Shown: positions 8,577-16,370 of the stretch, one piece after another
How the letters are laid out: each line of letters starts with the position of its first letter
Numbering within the stretch: the stretch's first letter is position 1
Notes under the pieces: generated by a model
The model's input: the letters and a program-made list of their open reading frames with translations, nothing else
The model's database searches: none
What the model was told of the DNA's origin: nothing
Assembly: GCA_000333235.1 (NCBI GenBank)
Contig: CAPN01000058.1
Span: forward strand, 24,976 to 88,975
DNA length: 64,000 nt
Source: Pseudoalteromonas luteoviolacea B = ATCC 29581
Lineage (GTDB): Bacteria; Pseudomonadota; Gammaproteobacteria; Enterobacterales; Alteromonadaceae
Reading direction: 5' to 3'
Position numbers and translations under genes: made by a program

Positions 8577-10162
8577 GTAGCATCGTAAATCCACACGATC
8601 ATGGGCATGATGATCATCATGGTGCACCTTCGGGTTTCAAGCGTTGGCTGTTTACAACCAACCATAAAGACATCGGTAGTCTTTATCTGATTTTTGCACT
8701 GGCGATGTTTATCATTGGTGGTGCAATGGCTATGGTGATCCGGGCTGAATTATTCCAACCTGGATTGCAATTAGTTGATCCACATTTCTTTAACCAAATG
8801 ACGACGGTTCATGGCTTAATCATGGTATTCGGAGCGGTGATGCCTGCCTTTACAGGGCTTGCTAACTGGATGATCCCAATGATGATTGGTGCGCCAGACA
8901 TGGCTCTTCCTCGCATGAACAACTGGAGTTTTTGGATCCTGCCCTTTGCATTTGCCATGCTGCTGTTTAGTTTGTTCATGGAAGGTGGAGGCCCTGCCTT
9001 TGGTTGGACATTCTATGCGCCTTTGTCAACAACCTACAGCAACGATAATACCGCGTTATTCGTATTTGCTGTCCACATTATGGGCATTAGTTCCATCATG
9101 GGCGCAATCAATGTCGTTGTTACGATTGTAAACTTACGCGCCCCAGGCATGACTTGGATGAAGCTCCCCCTGTTTGTATGGACATGGCTTATTACGGCGT
9201 TTCTATTGATTGCGGTAATGCCTGTATTAGCAGGTGCTGTTACGATGGTACTAACAGACAAATACTTCGGAACGAGCTTTTTTGACGCAGCAGGTGGTGG
9301 CGACCCCGTCATGTTCCAGCACATATTCTGGTTCTTTGGTCATCCTGAAGTGTACATTATGATCTTACCTGCGTTTGGAGTGATTTCGACGATCGTACCA
9401 ACGTTCTCGCATAAGAAACTCTTTGGTTATGCGTCGATGGTTTATGCAACGGCGTCGATTGCATTATTGTCTTTCGTCGTTTGGGCACATCATATGTTCA
9501 CAACCGGTATGCCGCTCGCGGGTGAGTTGTTCTTCATGTACGCCACTATGCTGATTTCGGTACCAACAGGTGTGAAAGTCTTTAACTGGGTTGCGACCAT
9601 GTGGCGAGGTGCAATTAGCTTTGAAGTGCCCATGTTGTTTTCAATCGCGTTTATTGTGTTGTTTACCCTTGGTGGTTTCTCGGGATTAATGCTCGCCATT
9701 ACACCTGCAGATTTTCAATACCATGACACCTATTTTGTGGTGGCTCACTTTCACTATGTGCTAGTAACAGGGGCCGTGTTCTCGATTATGGCTGCGGCTT
9801 ACTACTGGTTACCTAAGTGGACTGGGCACATGTTCAACGAAACGCTTGCGAAATGGCATTTTTGGTTGTCGCTGATAAGTGTGAACGTGTTGTTTTTCCC
9901 CATGCACTTTGTTGGTTTAGCAGGTATGCCTCGTCGGATCCCTGATTATGCCCTTCAGTTTGCTGATTTTAACGCCATTATCAGTATCGGTGGGTTTGCG
10001 TTCGGTTTGTCACAGTTGTTGTTTGTGTATGTCGTATACCGCTGTGTGAAAGGCGGAGATGCGGCACCGGCAAAAGTGTGGGACGGAGCAGAAGGACTCG
10101 AATGGGAAGTGCCATCTCCTGCGCCTTATCATACCTTTAGCACGCCGCCGGAGATCAAATAA
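8573..10162 (+). CDS. ctaD: Cytochrome c oxidase subunit I (haem aa3 type)
   Basis: The 529-residue catalytic subunit with about 12 helices. Diagnostic residues are visible: HGLIMVFGAVMP (low-spin haem a ligand), HPEVYIMILPAFG (CuB ligand His cross-linked to Tyr, K-channel side), WAHHMFTTG (two CuB histidines) and HDTYFVVAHFHYVL (haem a3 and haem a ligands). It reduces O2 to water and pumps protons. A His-rich N-terminus (HDHGHDDHHG, residues 8-17) precedes the core and might hold metal, which is an inference. It ends with an overlapping ATG for ctaG (TAATG). Confidence 0.98.
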   Translation: MSSIVNPHDHGHDDHHGAPSGFKRWLFTTNHKDIGSLYLIFALAMFIIGGAMAMVIRAELFQPGLQLVDPHFFNQMTTVHGLIMVFGAVMPAFTGLANWMIPMMIGAPDMALPRMNNWSFWILPFAFAMLLFSLFMEGGGPAFGWTFYAPLSTTYSNDNTALFVFAVHIMGISSIMGAINVVVTIVNLRAPGMTWMKLPLFVWTWLITAFLLIAVMPVLAGAVTMVLTDKYFGTSFFDAAGGGDPVMFQHIFWFFGHPEVYIMILPAFGVISTIVPTFSHKKLFGYASMVYATASIALLSFVVWAHHMFTTGMPLAGELFFMYATMLISVPTGVKVFNWVATMWRGAISFEVPMLFSIAFIVLFTLGGFSGLMLAITPADFQYHDTYFVVAHFHYVLVTGAVFSIMAAAYYWLPKWTGHMFNETLAKWHFWLSLISVNVLFFPMHFVGLAGMPRRIPDYALQFADFNAIISIGGFAFGLSQLLFVYVVYRCVKGGDAAPAKVWDGAEGLEWEVPSPAPYHTFSTPPEIK

Positions 10163-10734
10163 TGCATAGCGCACTGTTGAAAAAGCTGATCATTGCATGT
10201 TTGGCAATGTTTGCTTTTGCGTTTGCGCTCGTGCCGCTTTATGACGTGTTTTGCCAAGTCACAGGGCTAAATGGCAAGCCAAGTCTTGAAGTGGCGAAAG
10301 CAAGTAGTCGAGTCGACGAAAACCGTTTGGTGGACGTTAGCTTTACAACGCATGCGCAACAGGGTGCGCCATTTGATGTTTCAGCTGAACAGTTCAAAGT
10401 GACTGTAAAACCGGGAGAAGTGACGAAAGTCGCTTTCTCGGCAGCAAATTTGAGTCAACAAGCACGGGTAATGCAAGCAATTCCCTCCGTGTCACCGGGC
10501 ATTGCTTCAAAATATCTTCATAAAATGGCTTGCTTTTGTTTTAACCAGCAACCGATGAAAGCAGGCGAAAAACAAGATTTTGAGCTGATGTTTTATGTTG
10601 ATACCGCATTACCCTCGGAAATAGAAGAGCTGACCTTGTCATATACGTTGTTTGATATCACTGAACAAAGCCAGCAAGTAGCTTTAGAAGCCTCGCAAGA
10701 CGAGCCGACTTCTATGGAGACAAGTGATGAGTAA
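10162..10734 (+). CDS. ctaG: Cytochrome c oxidase copper-insertion factor CtaG/Cox11
   Basis: A 190-residue assembly factor. One N-terminal membrane helix (about 8-27) anchors a periplasmic immunoglobulin-like domain. The copper-binding pair is visible in ACFCFNQQPM near residues 125-134, and FCQVTGLNG near 30-38 is also conserved. Cox11 delivers copper to CuB of subunit I. It overlaps the ends of ctaD and coxC, indicating tight co-translation. The acidic C-terminal tail after residue 170 is poorly conserved in the family. Confidence 0.95.
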   Translation: MHSALLKKLIIACLAMFAFAFALVPLYDVFCQVTGLNGKPSLEVAKASSRVDENRLVDVSFTTHAQQGAPFDVSAEQFKVTVKPGEVTKVAFSAANLSQQARVMQAIPSVSPGIASKYLHKMACFCFNQQPMKAGEKQDFELMFYVDTALPSEIEELTLSYTLFDITEQSQQVALEASQDEPTSMETSDE

Positions 10735-11605
10735 TCCAGATTATCAACACTATTACGTACCAGCGCAGAGCCCTTGGCCCATTGTCGGGGCGGTTGCGCT
10801 GTTTTTTATCGCATCCGGTGCGGGCCTGACGGTAATGCAATTGAACAGTGAACAAGGCAACGGCCATTGGTTACTGTTTATCGGCATGGCCATATTGTTT
10901 TATATGTTGTTTGGGTGGTTTAGAAACGTCATTTCTGAATCGCAACAAGGGCTGTATTCTAAGCAAATGGATCAATCGTTTCGTCAAGGAATGAGTTGGT
11001 TTATTTTCTCGGAAGTGATGTTTTTCTTTGCCTTCTTTGGTGCGCTCTTTTACGCCAGAGTTTTTGCGGTGCCATGGTTAGGCGGTGATAGCAACAACGT
11101 GATGACGCAAGAAGTTTTGTGGCCGAGCTTTGAAGCTGTTTGGCCACTTATTACTACACCAAGTGGCGAAACAACCCAAGCGATGGGATGGCAAGGCTTA
11201 CCGCTTATCAACACGATCATTCTGCTTGTGTCTTCGGTGACCATTCATTTTGCTCATCATGGCATGGAGCAAGATAAACGCGGTCAAGTTAAAGTCTTTT
11301 TAGGGTTGACGATAGCGTTAGGTATCGCGTTTTTGGCACTCCAAGTTGAAGAGTATGTACATGCCTACAATGACTTGGGCTTAACCCTTCAGTCAGGTAT
11401 CTATGGCAATACCTTCTTTATGTTAACCGGCTTTCACGGTATGCACGTAACGCTTGGTACGATCATGTTGATCGTCATGTGGTTACGTGTATTTAAAGGC
11501 CACTTTAGCGGTGAAAAGCATTTTGCGTTCCAAGCTACGGCTTGGTATTGGCATTTTGTTGATGTGGTTTGGTTGTGTCTGTTTGTATTTGTGTATGTCC
11601 TTTAA
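10727..11605 (+). CDS. ctaE: Cytochrome c oxidase subunit III
   Basis: A 292-residue subunit III with seven membrane helices. Family segments include FIFSEVMFFFAFFGA near 91-105, HFAHHGM near 173-179, and the C-terminal GFHGMHVTLG and WHFVDVVWLCLFVFVY. The first ATG (10727) is preferred to the in-frame GTG 3 bp upstream; it overlaps the end of ctaG by 8 bp. Subunit III stabilises subunit I and proton uptake in the D channel. Its last 71 bp are also read on the other strand by the DUF2909 gene. Confidence 0.95.
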   Translation: MSNPDYQHYYVPAQSPWPIVGAVALFFIASGAGLTVMQLNSEQGNGHWLLFIGMAILFYMLFGWFRNVISESQQGLYSKQMDQSFRQGMSWFIFSEVMFFFAFFGALFYARVFAVPWLGGDSNNVMTQEVLWPSFEAVWPLITTPSGETTQAMGWQGLPLINTIILLVSSVTIHFAHHGMEQDKRGQVKVFLGLTIALGIAFLALQVEEYVHAYNDLGLTLQSGIYGNTFFMLTGFHGMHVTLGTIMLIVMWLRVFKGHFSGEKHFAFQATAWYWHFVDVVWLCLFVFVYVL

Positions 11606-11813
11606 GGTAGGGGTTGGGGTTGAAATTTAACAACCCCAACTTTCCCGCGATGATAATAAACACGAGAGCGAAAGCCGAGAACAAGACACGTTTTCCCAAA
11701 TAGTGAGACATTGATTTTCCGTGATTTCGCCCACTCACCATCATAAACAGAGCGCGAAACAAATTAAAAATAACAAAGCCCAGTAAGAGCACGATAACAA
11801 TTTTAATAACCAT
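11535..11813 (-). CDS. DUF2909-type small membrane protein of the oxidase cluster
   Basis: A 92-residue minus-strand protein with two helices (about 3-25 and 47-66) separated by a basic loop (SGRNHGKSMSHYLGKR). Small two-helix DUF2909 proteins are found on the opposite strand between coxC and SURF1 in many gammaproteobacterial oxidase clusters, matching this position exactly. Function is unknown; a role in oxidase assembly is inferred from location. Its polar C-terminal tail (about the last 24 residues, rich in Thr, Gln and Asn) lies beyond the usual core and is read antisense to the end of coxC. Confidence 0.75.
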   Translation of the reverse strand: MVIKIVIVLLLGFVIFNLFRALFMMVSGRNHGKSMSHYLGKRVLFSAFALVFIIIAGKLGLLNFNPNPYLKGHTQIQTDTTKPHQQNANTKP

Positions 11814-11824
11814 AGAGTGCCTAA

Positions 11825-12562
11825 ATGAAAAAAAAACAATTGTCTAAGCTTAGTGTAAGTTGGCTCACATTGGCAGCGAGTATCGTTGTTTTCGTGTGTC
11901 TTGGCTTAGCGTATTGGCAATTTGAACGAGGTAAAAATAAAGAAACGTTGCTCGCCGGGCAAATAGATAAAGGGGCTTTAGTAACTGCTTTAATAGAAAA
12001 CAAGGGCGAGTTATCGGATTTGCATGGAGGGATCTTTACCATTAATGGGCGATGGGTAGAAAACGCATATTGGTTGCTTGATAATCAAATTGTCGACGGA
12101 AAGCCGGGGTATGATTTGATTGTTCCCTTTATCCTTTTAAATGATCAAATCGTGTTAATCAACCTTGGTTTTGTCGCAGCCAGTGCACCTCGAGCTTTGC
12201 CGAGTAAACTGCCTGACGTACAAAAATTACCCCTGCAATTTGAAGTTACGCTTAAAGTTAAAAACCTCAAAGGTTTTACCTTGGCGGCGAGCGCAACCCA
12301 TCCTAGCGACCTTGAAGGGGTTGTGCAGTTTTTAGATTTAAATTATTTAAGTCAAGGGGTATCGCGTGATCTAGTCCCAGCTGTTGCTTATGCTCAGCAG
12401 TCGTTAGATCCGCTGCTAACACCTCATTTTCAACTATCCACCATGTCACCGCAAAAGCATTTCGGCTATGCCGTGCAATGGTTTTTATTAGCCGTAGCAG
12501 CTGCGCTGGTGGCGTACTTTGCTCAAAAATCACAACAAAGGAGCCTAGTGCATGAAGAATAA
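11825..12562 (+). CDS. SURF1-family cytochrome oxidase assembly protein
   Basis: A 245-residue SURF1 protein. N-terminal and C-terminal membrane helices (about 13-33 and 213-232) flank a periplasmic domain, the family topology. Recognisable segments are GLAYWQFERGKNKE near 27-40, RWVENAYWLLDNQ near 76-88, and GYAVQWFLLAVAA near 212-224. SURF1 helps place haem a in subunit I. The 5' end faces the DUF2909 gene across 11 bp, so its promoter must lie inside the neighbour or transcription reads through from coxC. It overlaps the next gene by 11 bp. Confidence 0.9.
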   Translation: MKKKQLSKLSVSWLTLAASIVVFVCLGLAYWQFERGKNKETLLAGQIDKGALVTALIENKGELSDLHGGIFTINGRWVENAYWLLDNQIVDGKPGYDLIVPFILLNDQIVLINLGFVAASAPRALPSKLPDVQKLPLQFEVTLKVKNLKGFTLAASATHPSDLEGVVQFLDLNYLSQGVSRDLVPAVAYAQQSLDPLLTPHFQLSTMSPQKHFGYAVQWFLLAVAAALVAYFAQKSQQRSLVHEE

Positions 12563-13043
12563 AACCTTATGGCTATTTATTGGTTGCTGCGCCGTACCTC
12601 TAGTTGGGGCGTATGCCGCGTTGAAACTTGATTGGTTACCGAAGGGTACGACTAATCAAGGAGAATTTGTTGCTGGAGAAAAGCATCTGAGCGCACTAAA
12701 ACAGGAAAATGGCAAATTGTGGACAATCGTTTTGAATAGTCCTTCTGGTTGTTTATCGGATTGTGATGCTCAGAAGGCGACGTTACCTGCGCTTTATACC
12801 GCTTTGGGTAAATTACAAAAAGATGTCGATATTGCTGTGCTTGGCCAGTCTGACGATACCTTACCATTTGCGGAGTACGAAGAGGATAGCACATTGCAAC
12901 CCGCCCATTTGTATTTGGTCGATCACAAAGGATTAGTTGTTTTGAAGTATCCCTATGCCAATGACCCTGAAGAGAATCGTTTGATCCAAAAGGGGCTATT
13001 GAAAGATTTGAAAAAACTATTGAGTTACGCACGGTCAAGCTAA
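12552..13043 (+). CDS. Membrane-anchored thioredoxin-like protein of the oxidase cluster, unnamed
   Basis: A 163-residue protein with an N-terminal helix (about 5-23) and a periplasmic domain. SPSGCLSDCDAQKA near residues 65-78 has a CxxxC pair placed like the copper site of SCO proteins, after a beta strand (LWTIVLNS), and HLYLVDHKGLVVLKY near 117-131 resembles the SCO/thioredoxin second half. Proteins like this are regular members between SURF1 and ctaA in gammaproteobacteria and are usually left as hypothetical. A redox or copper-handling role is inference. It lacks the SCO DxHS-type histidine in an obvious place. Confidence 0.72.
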   Translation: MKNKTLWLFIGCCAVPLVGAYAALKLDWLPKGTTNQGEFVAGEKHLSALKQENGKLWTIVLNSPSGCLSDCDAQKATLPALYTALGKLQKDVDIAVLGQSDDTLPFAEYEEDSTLQPAHLYLVDHKGLVVLKYPYANDPEENRLIQKGLLKDLKKLLSYARSS

Positions 13044-13050
13044 GGAGTAC

Positions 13051-14043
13051 ATGATGGAAAAAAAATACAAAAATATCGTGTTATTTGCCTGCTTATTGGC
13101 AGCGGTAGTAGTGACGCTTGGTGCCTATACCCGCTTAAGTAATGCAGGTTTAGGATGCCCAGATTGGCCCGGTTGCTACGGGTTTTTAACCGTTCCAAAC
13201 GAACATCATGAAATATCGGCCGCGCAAAGTGCGTTTCCAGAAGCGGAAATTGAGCCGAAAAAAGCATGGATAGAAATGGTTCATCGTTATTTTGCTGGGA
13301 CGCTAGGTTTGGTGATCTTAGCGATAGCTTTACTTGCAGTGCGACGCGCTGCAACACGACCTATCCCTGTGAAGCTTTCGTTGTTTATTTTAGTGCTCGT
13401 AGTATTCCAAGCCATGCTCGGCATGTGGACCGTCACCATGAATCTACAGCCCTTTGTGGTGATGGGACATTTGTTGGGTGGGTTTTCGATTTTGGCGTTA
13501 CTGACCTTATTAGTACTGCGATTAAATCAACGTTTGGTTTTCACCGATGAACCCGCGGTACGAACACTCTATCCTCTTACTCTAGGTGCGCTTGGTGTGT
13601 TAATTGTGCAAATTGCACTCGGTGGTTGGCTTGCAGCTAATTACGCCGCTCCCCATTGTGTCGGTTTGCCGCTTTGCCAAAATATTGAGCTCTTTTCATT
13701 AGAAAGTCTATTTCATTTGCCTGTCGGCGCATCGAACTATGAATATGGGGTGTTGCCATTTGAAACACGCTTGTCAATTCATTTAGTTCACCGAATTTGG
13801 GCGATGGTAACGCTCGCAGTTTTGGGGTTTGCAGCGTTTAAAGTGTATATGTCAGCAATAGGAACTCAACTAAAAGGTGCAGCCAAGCTAGTGTTATTTT
13901 TACTCATTGCGCAGGTGGTTGTGGGTGGTGCAATTGTCCATTGGCAATTTCCTCTACATTTAACGTTATTCCATAATTTCATGGCTGCAATGTTACTTAT
14001 TTCCACTGTACGTCTGGTTTATTTAGTTCGGGCTAAAGCATAG
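13051..14043 (+). CDS. ctaA: Haem A synthase (CtaA/Cox15)
   Basis: A 330-residue, eight-helix protein. It converts haem O to haem A by oxidising a methyl group to a formyl group. The first periplasmic loop has RLSNAGLGCPDWPGCYG near 23-39 with the conserved Cys pair. A second Cys pair, HCVGLPLCQ, lies near 203-211. The haem-ligand histidines sit in MVHRYFAGTLG, MGHLLGG, IHLVHRIWA and LFHNFMAA. Two ATGs adjoin (13051 and 13054); the AAGGAG site fits the second slightly better. Followed 10 bp later by ctaB, the preceding step of the pathway. Confidence 0.95.
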   Translation: MMEKKYKNIVLFACLLAAVVVTLGAYTRLSNAGLGCPDWPGCYGFLTVPNEHHEISAAQSAFPEAEIEPKKAWIEMVHRYFAGTLGLVILAIALLAVRRAATRPIPVKLSLFILVLVVFQAMLGMWTVTMNLQPFVVMGHLLGGFSILALLTLLVLRLNQRLVFTDEPAVRTLYPLTLGALGVLIVQIALGGWLAANYAAPHCVGLPLCQNIELFSLESLFHLPVGASNYEYGVLPFETRLSIHLVHRIWAMVTLAVLGFAAFKVYMSAIGTQLKGAAKLVLFLLIAQVVVGGAIVHWQFPLHLTLFHNFMAAMLLISTVRLVYLVRAKA

Positions 14044-14053
14044 GAGTATTAAA

Positions 14054-14962
14054 ATGGCACTAACTCAAACGTCTTTTTCCATTGCTTCAGCGTGGTATTC
14101 ACGTAGCCAAGATTATTTAGCTATTTGTAAAATCAATGTCGTGCTAATGTTGGTGGTTACAGCCTGGGTTGGCGTGGCGCTTGCGCCAGATATGCAACGT
14201 TCATGGTTGATTCAATTCATGAGTCTATTGGGGATCGGGTTATTAGCAGCATCTGCTGCGGCAATCAATCATGTGGTAGATCGTAATATCGATAAGCAAA
14301 TGGCACGGACACGACACCGACCTGTTGCAAATGCGAGGCTCAGTGCAAATCAAGCGATTGGTTTTGCGTCGTTACTAGCAGTATTTGGCACGGCGATTAT
14401 TGTGATATTCAGTAATTGGTTGTGCGCGGTATTAACCCTTGCTTCTTTGGTTGGCTATGCGGTGATTTATACCTCTTTTTTAAAACGCAAAACGCCGCAA
14501 AATATCGTTATTGGCGGGTTAGCCGGAGCCATGCCGCCTTTACTTGGATGGGTGAGTGAAACCGGTACCTTGGCACCTGAACCTTGGTTACTTGTTATGA
14601 TTGTTTTTACTTGGACTCCACCGCACTTTTGGGCTCTTGCCATTGCAAGGCGAAATGATTATGCCCGCGCTAATGTACCAATGTTGCCAGTGACGCACGG
14701 TATTGAGTTTACAAAAATGTGCATTTTGGGTTATACCATTTTGCTGACCTTAGTGTGTATTTTACCTTATTTGATTGGCATGTCTGGGGCGGTTTATTTA
14801 GCCTCTGCGTGCATACTCAATGGCATGTTTATGCTTAAGGCATTTGAGCTTTATCGAGATAAATCAGAACGTTCCGATACTAGGGCAATGTCACTTTTTC
14901 GTTTTTCTATCTTTCATTTACTGATACTCTTTGTGGCGCTATTCGTTGATAAGTGGGTATAA
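14054..14962 (+). CDS. ctaB: Haem O synthase (protoheme IX farnesyltransferase)
   Basis: A 302-residue UbiA-type prenyltransferase with about nine helices. It adds a farnesyl group to haem B to make haem O. The first aspartate motif, INHVVDRNIDKQMARTRHRP (about 78-97), and the second region, FTWTPPHFWALAI with RRNDYA nearby (about 184-203), are intact. It supplies haem O to CtaA for the aa3 oxidase encoded upstream. Its stop lies 2 bp before the start of the SCO gene. Confidence 0.96.
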   Translation: MALTQTSFSIASAWYSRSQDYLAICKINVVLMLVVTAWVGVALAPDMQRSWLIQFMSLLGIGLLAASAAAINHVVDRNIDKQMARTRHRPVANARLSANQAIGFASLLAVFGTAIIVIFSNWLCAVLTLASLVGYAVIYTSFLKRKTPQNIVIGGLAGAMPPLLGWVSETGTLAPEPWLLVMIVFTWTPPHFWALAIARRNDYARANVPMLPVTHGIEFTKMCILGYTILLTLVCILPYLIGMSGAVYLASACILNGMFMLKAFELYRDKSERSDTRAMSLFRFSIFHLLILFVALFVDKWV

Positions 14963-14964
14963 CA

Positions 14965-15564
14965 ATGCGTTTTCTGTTTGTTGTTGTGAGTTTATTGGGG
15001 CTCGTTGCATGTCAACCAACCCCACTAAAGCTGGCGGAAACAACAGTGCACTATTCTGAGCCTAAGGCACTGTTGCCTTTTGCTATTCAAGATCAGTTTG
15101 GCAAAACGCTTACGAATGAAGCGTTGCAAAGTCACTGGACGTGGTTATTTCTAGGCTATACCAGTTGTCCGGATATTTGTCCTATGACCTTAGCAAAGCT
15201 TGCCGCAGCAAAAAAGAAATTGCCAAATCACAAGGTGCAAATTTGGTTTGTATCGGTGGATCCGAACCGCGATACAGAAGAAAAGCGTGAAGCATATACA
15301 GCCTATTTCGGTGAGGATATCGTCGGGGCAACTGCCCCACATGATGTTCTTTTTCCGTTTGTGCGCAGTTTGGGGTTGGTCTATGCGATTGGCGATTCGA
15401 ATCAAGCGGAATATCAAGTTGACCATAGTGCCTCGGTGGCGTTGGTCAACCCGAAAGGGGAACTTGTTGCAATGTTTAAACCTGAGTTTGCACTGGGGAA
15501 AGTACCGCTTATCAATCAAGACAATTTAACACGAGATTTTATTGCAATTTCTGCGTTATATTGA
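14965..15564 (+). CDS. SCO1/SenC-family copper chaperone, lipoprotein
   Basis: A 199-residue protein, choosing the ATG at 14965. This start gives a classic lipoprotein signal (MRFLFVVVSLLGLVAC, lipobox LVAC), whereas the in-frame GTG 12 bp upstream would overlap the ctaB stop. The thioredoxin-fold domain has the copper-binding CxxxC (TSCPDICP near residues 67-74) and the later His in YQVDHSASVAL. SCO proteins load or reduce the CuA site of subunit II. This gene ends the oxidase operon. Confidence 0.93.
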   Translation: MRFLFVVVSLLGLVACQPTPLKLAETTVHYSEPKALLPFAIQDQFGKTLTNEALQSHWTWLFLGYTSCPDICPMTLAKLAAAKKKLPNHKVQIWFVSVDPNRDTEEKREAYTAYFGEDIVGATAPHDVLFPFVRSLGLVYAIGDSNQAEYQVDHSASVALVNPKGELVAMFKPEFALGKVPLINQDNLTRDFIAISALY

Positions 15565-15711
15565 TCTTAGACAGTCTCATGCTTTAAAACATCGCGTAAG
15601 ATTGAGCTAACACGTTAATAGTTTTTAGCTTTTGAATGATCTTTTTGGCAATTTTAAGATCTCAGTCTAAGCTATTTTTATAATAACTTTTACAAGGAAC
15701 GTGCTTCGCAC

Positions 15712-15978
15712 ATGATCAAACTTCCTTCTGAACTGGCTGTGTCTCACGTTGAAGAGTTGCATAAACAGCTCATTCACGAACTTCATGAAGTCCGAGATGT
15801 AACCGTTGATATTTCAGACGTAATTCGCGTCGATACTGCTTCAATTCAATTGTTATGTGCATTACAAAAACAACTGCTAGTGTCGGAGCATCGTATCGCG
15901 TGGCATGGGAAAAGCGAAGCACTCGCGCAAGCGGTGAAAGAGTTAGGGCTTAGCGAATTCTTAAACCTGCAATTTTGA
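15712..15978 (+). CDS. STAS-domain protein leading the chemotaxis operon
   Basis: An 88-residue single STAS domain. The segment VDISDVIRVDTASIQLLCAL (about 26-45) is the family hallmark, with Thr44-Ala-Ser after the conserved Asp in the position that is phosphorylated in SpoIIAA-like proteins; exact numbering is approximate. A lone STAS gene 16 bp before cheY is found in several gammaproteobacterial che clusters, and its role in signalling is unclear. A TATAAT at 15679-15684 could be the -10 of the operon promoter, though no good -35 is seen. Confidence 0.85.
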   Translation: MIKLPSELAVSHVEELHKQLIHELHEVRDVTVDISDVIRVDTASIQLLCALQKQLLVSEHRIAWHGKSEALAQAVKELGLSEFLNLQF

Positions 15979-15994
15979 ACTCTAAGAGGTTGGT

Positions 15995-16357
15995 ATGAAG
16001 AAAATTTTAGCGGTGGATGATTCCGCATCTATGCGTCAAATGGTGAGTTTTACCCTAAAGAAAGCGGGATTTGATGTCACTGAGGCAAAAGATGGCAGTG
16101 AAGCATTAAATATCGCCAAACAACAAGGCTTTGATGCAGTGATTTCAGATGTGAATATGCCCGTTATGGATGGTATTACACTTATTCGAGAATTACGTGC
16201 GTTACCAAGTTATAAGTTTACACCGCTGTTAATGCTCACCACAGAGTCTGGTTTGGATAAAAAATCAGAAGGTAAAGCAGCTGGTGCAACAGGTTGGATT
16301 GTGAAACCGTTCAACCCAGACCAACTGTTAGCCGTTCTCAAGAAAGTGATTCGCTAA
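15995..16357 (+). CDS. cheY: Chemotaxis response regulator CheY
   Basis: A 120-residue stand-alone receiver domain. The acidic pocket is Asp8-Asp9, phosphorylation site Asp52 (ISDVNMPVMDG), Thr81-Thr82 and Lys103 (VKPFNP). No output domain is present. It would be phosphorylated by the CheA encoded 13 bp downstream. Because it belongs to an F7-like cluster with a soluble receptor, it need not act on the flagellar switch; P. aeruginosa che2 proteins, for example, do not control swimming directly. This last point is by analogy. Confidence 0.95.
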   Translation: MKKILAVDDSASMRQMVSFTLKKAGFDVTEAKDGSEALNIAKQQGFDAVISDVNMPVMDGITLIRELRALPSYKFTPLLMLTTESGLDKKSEGKAAGATGWIVKPFNPDQLLAVLKKVIR

Positions 16358-16370
16358 ACAAGGAGCGGCC

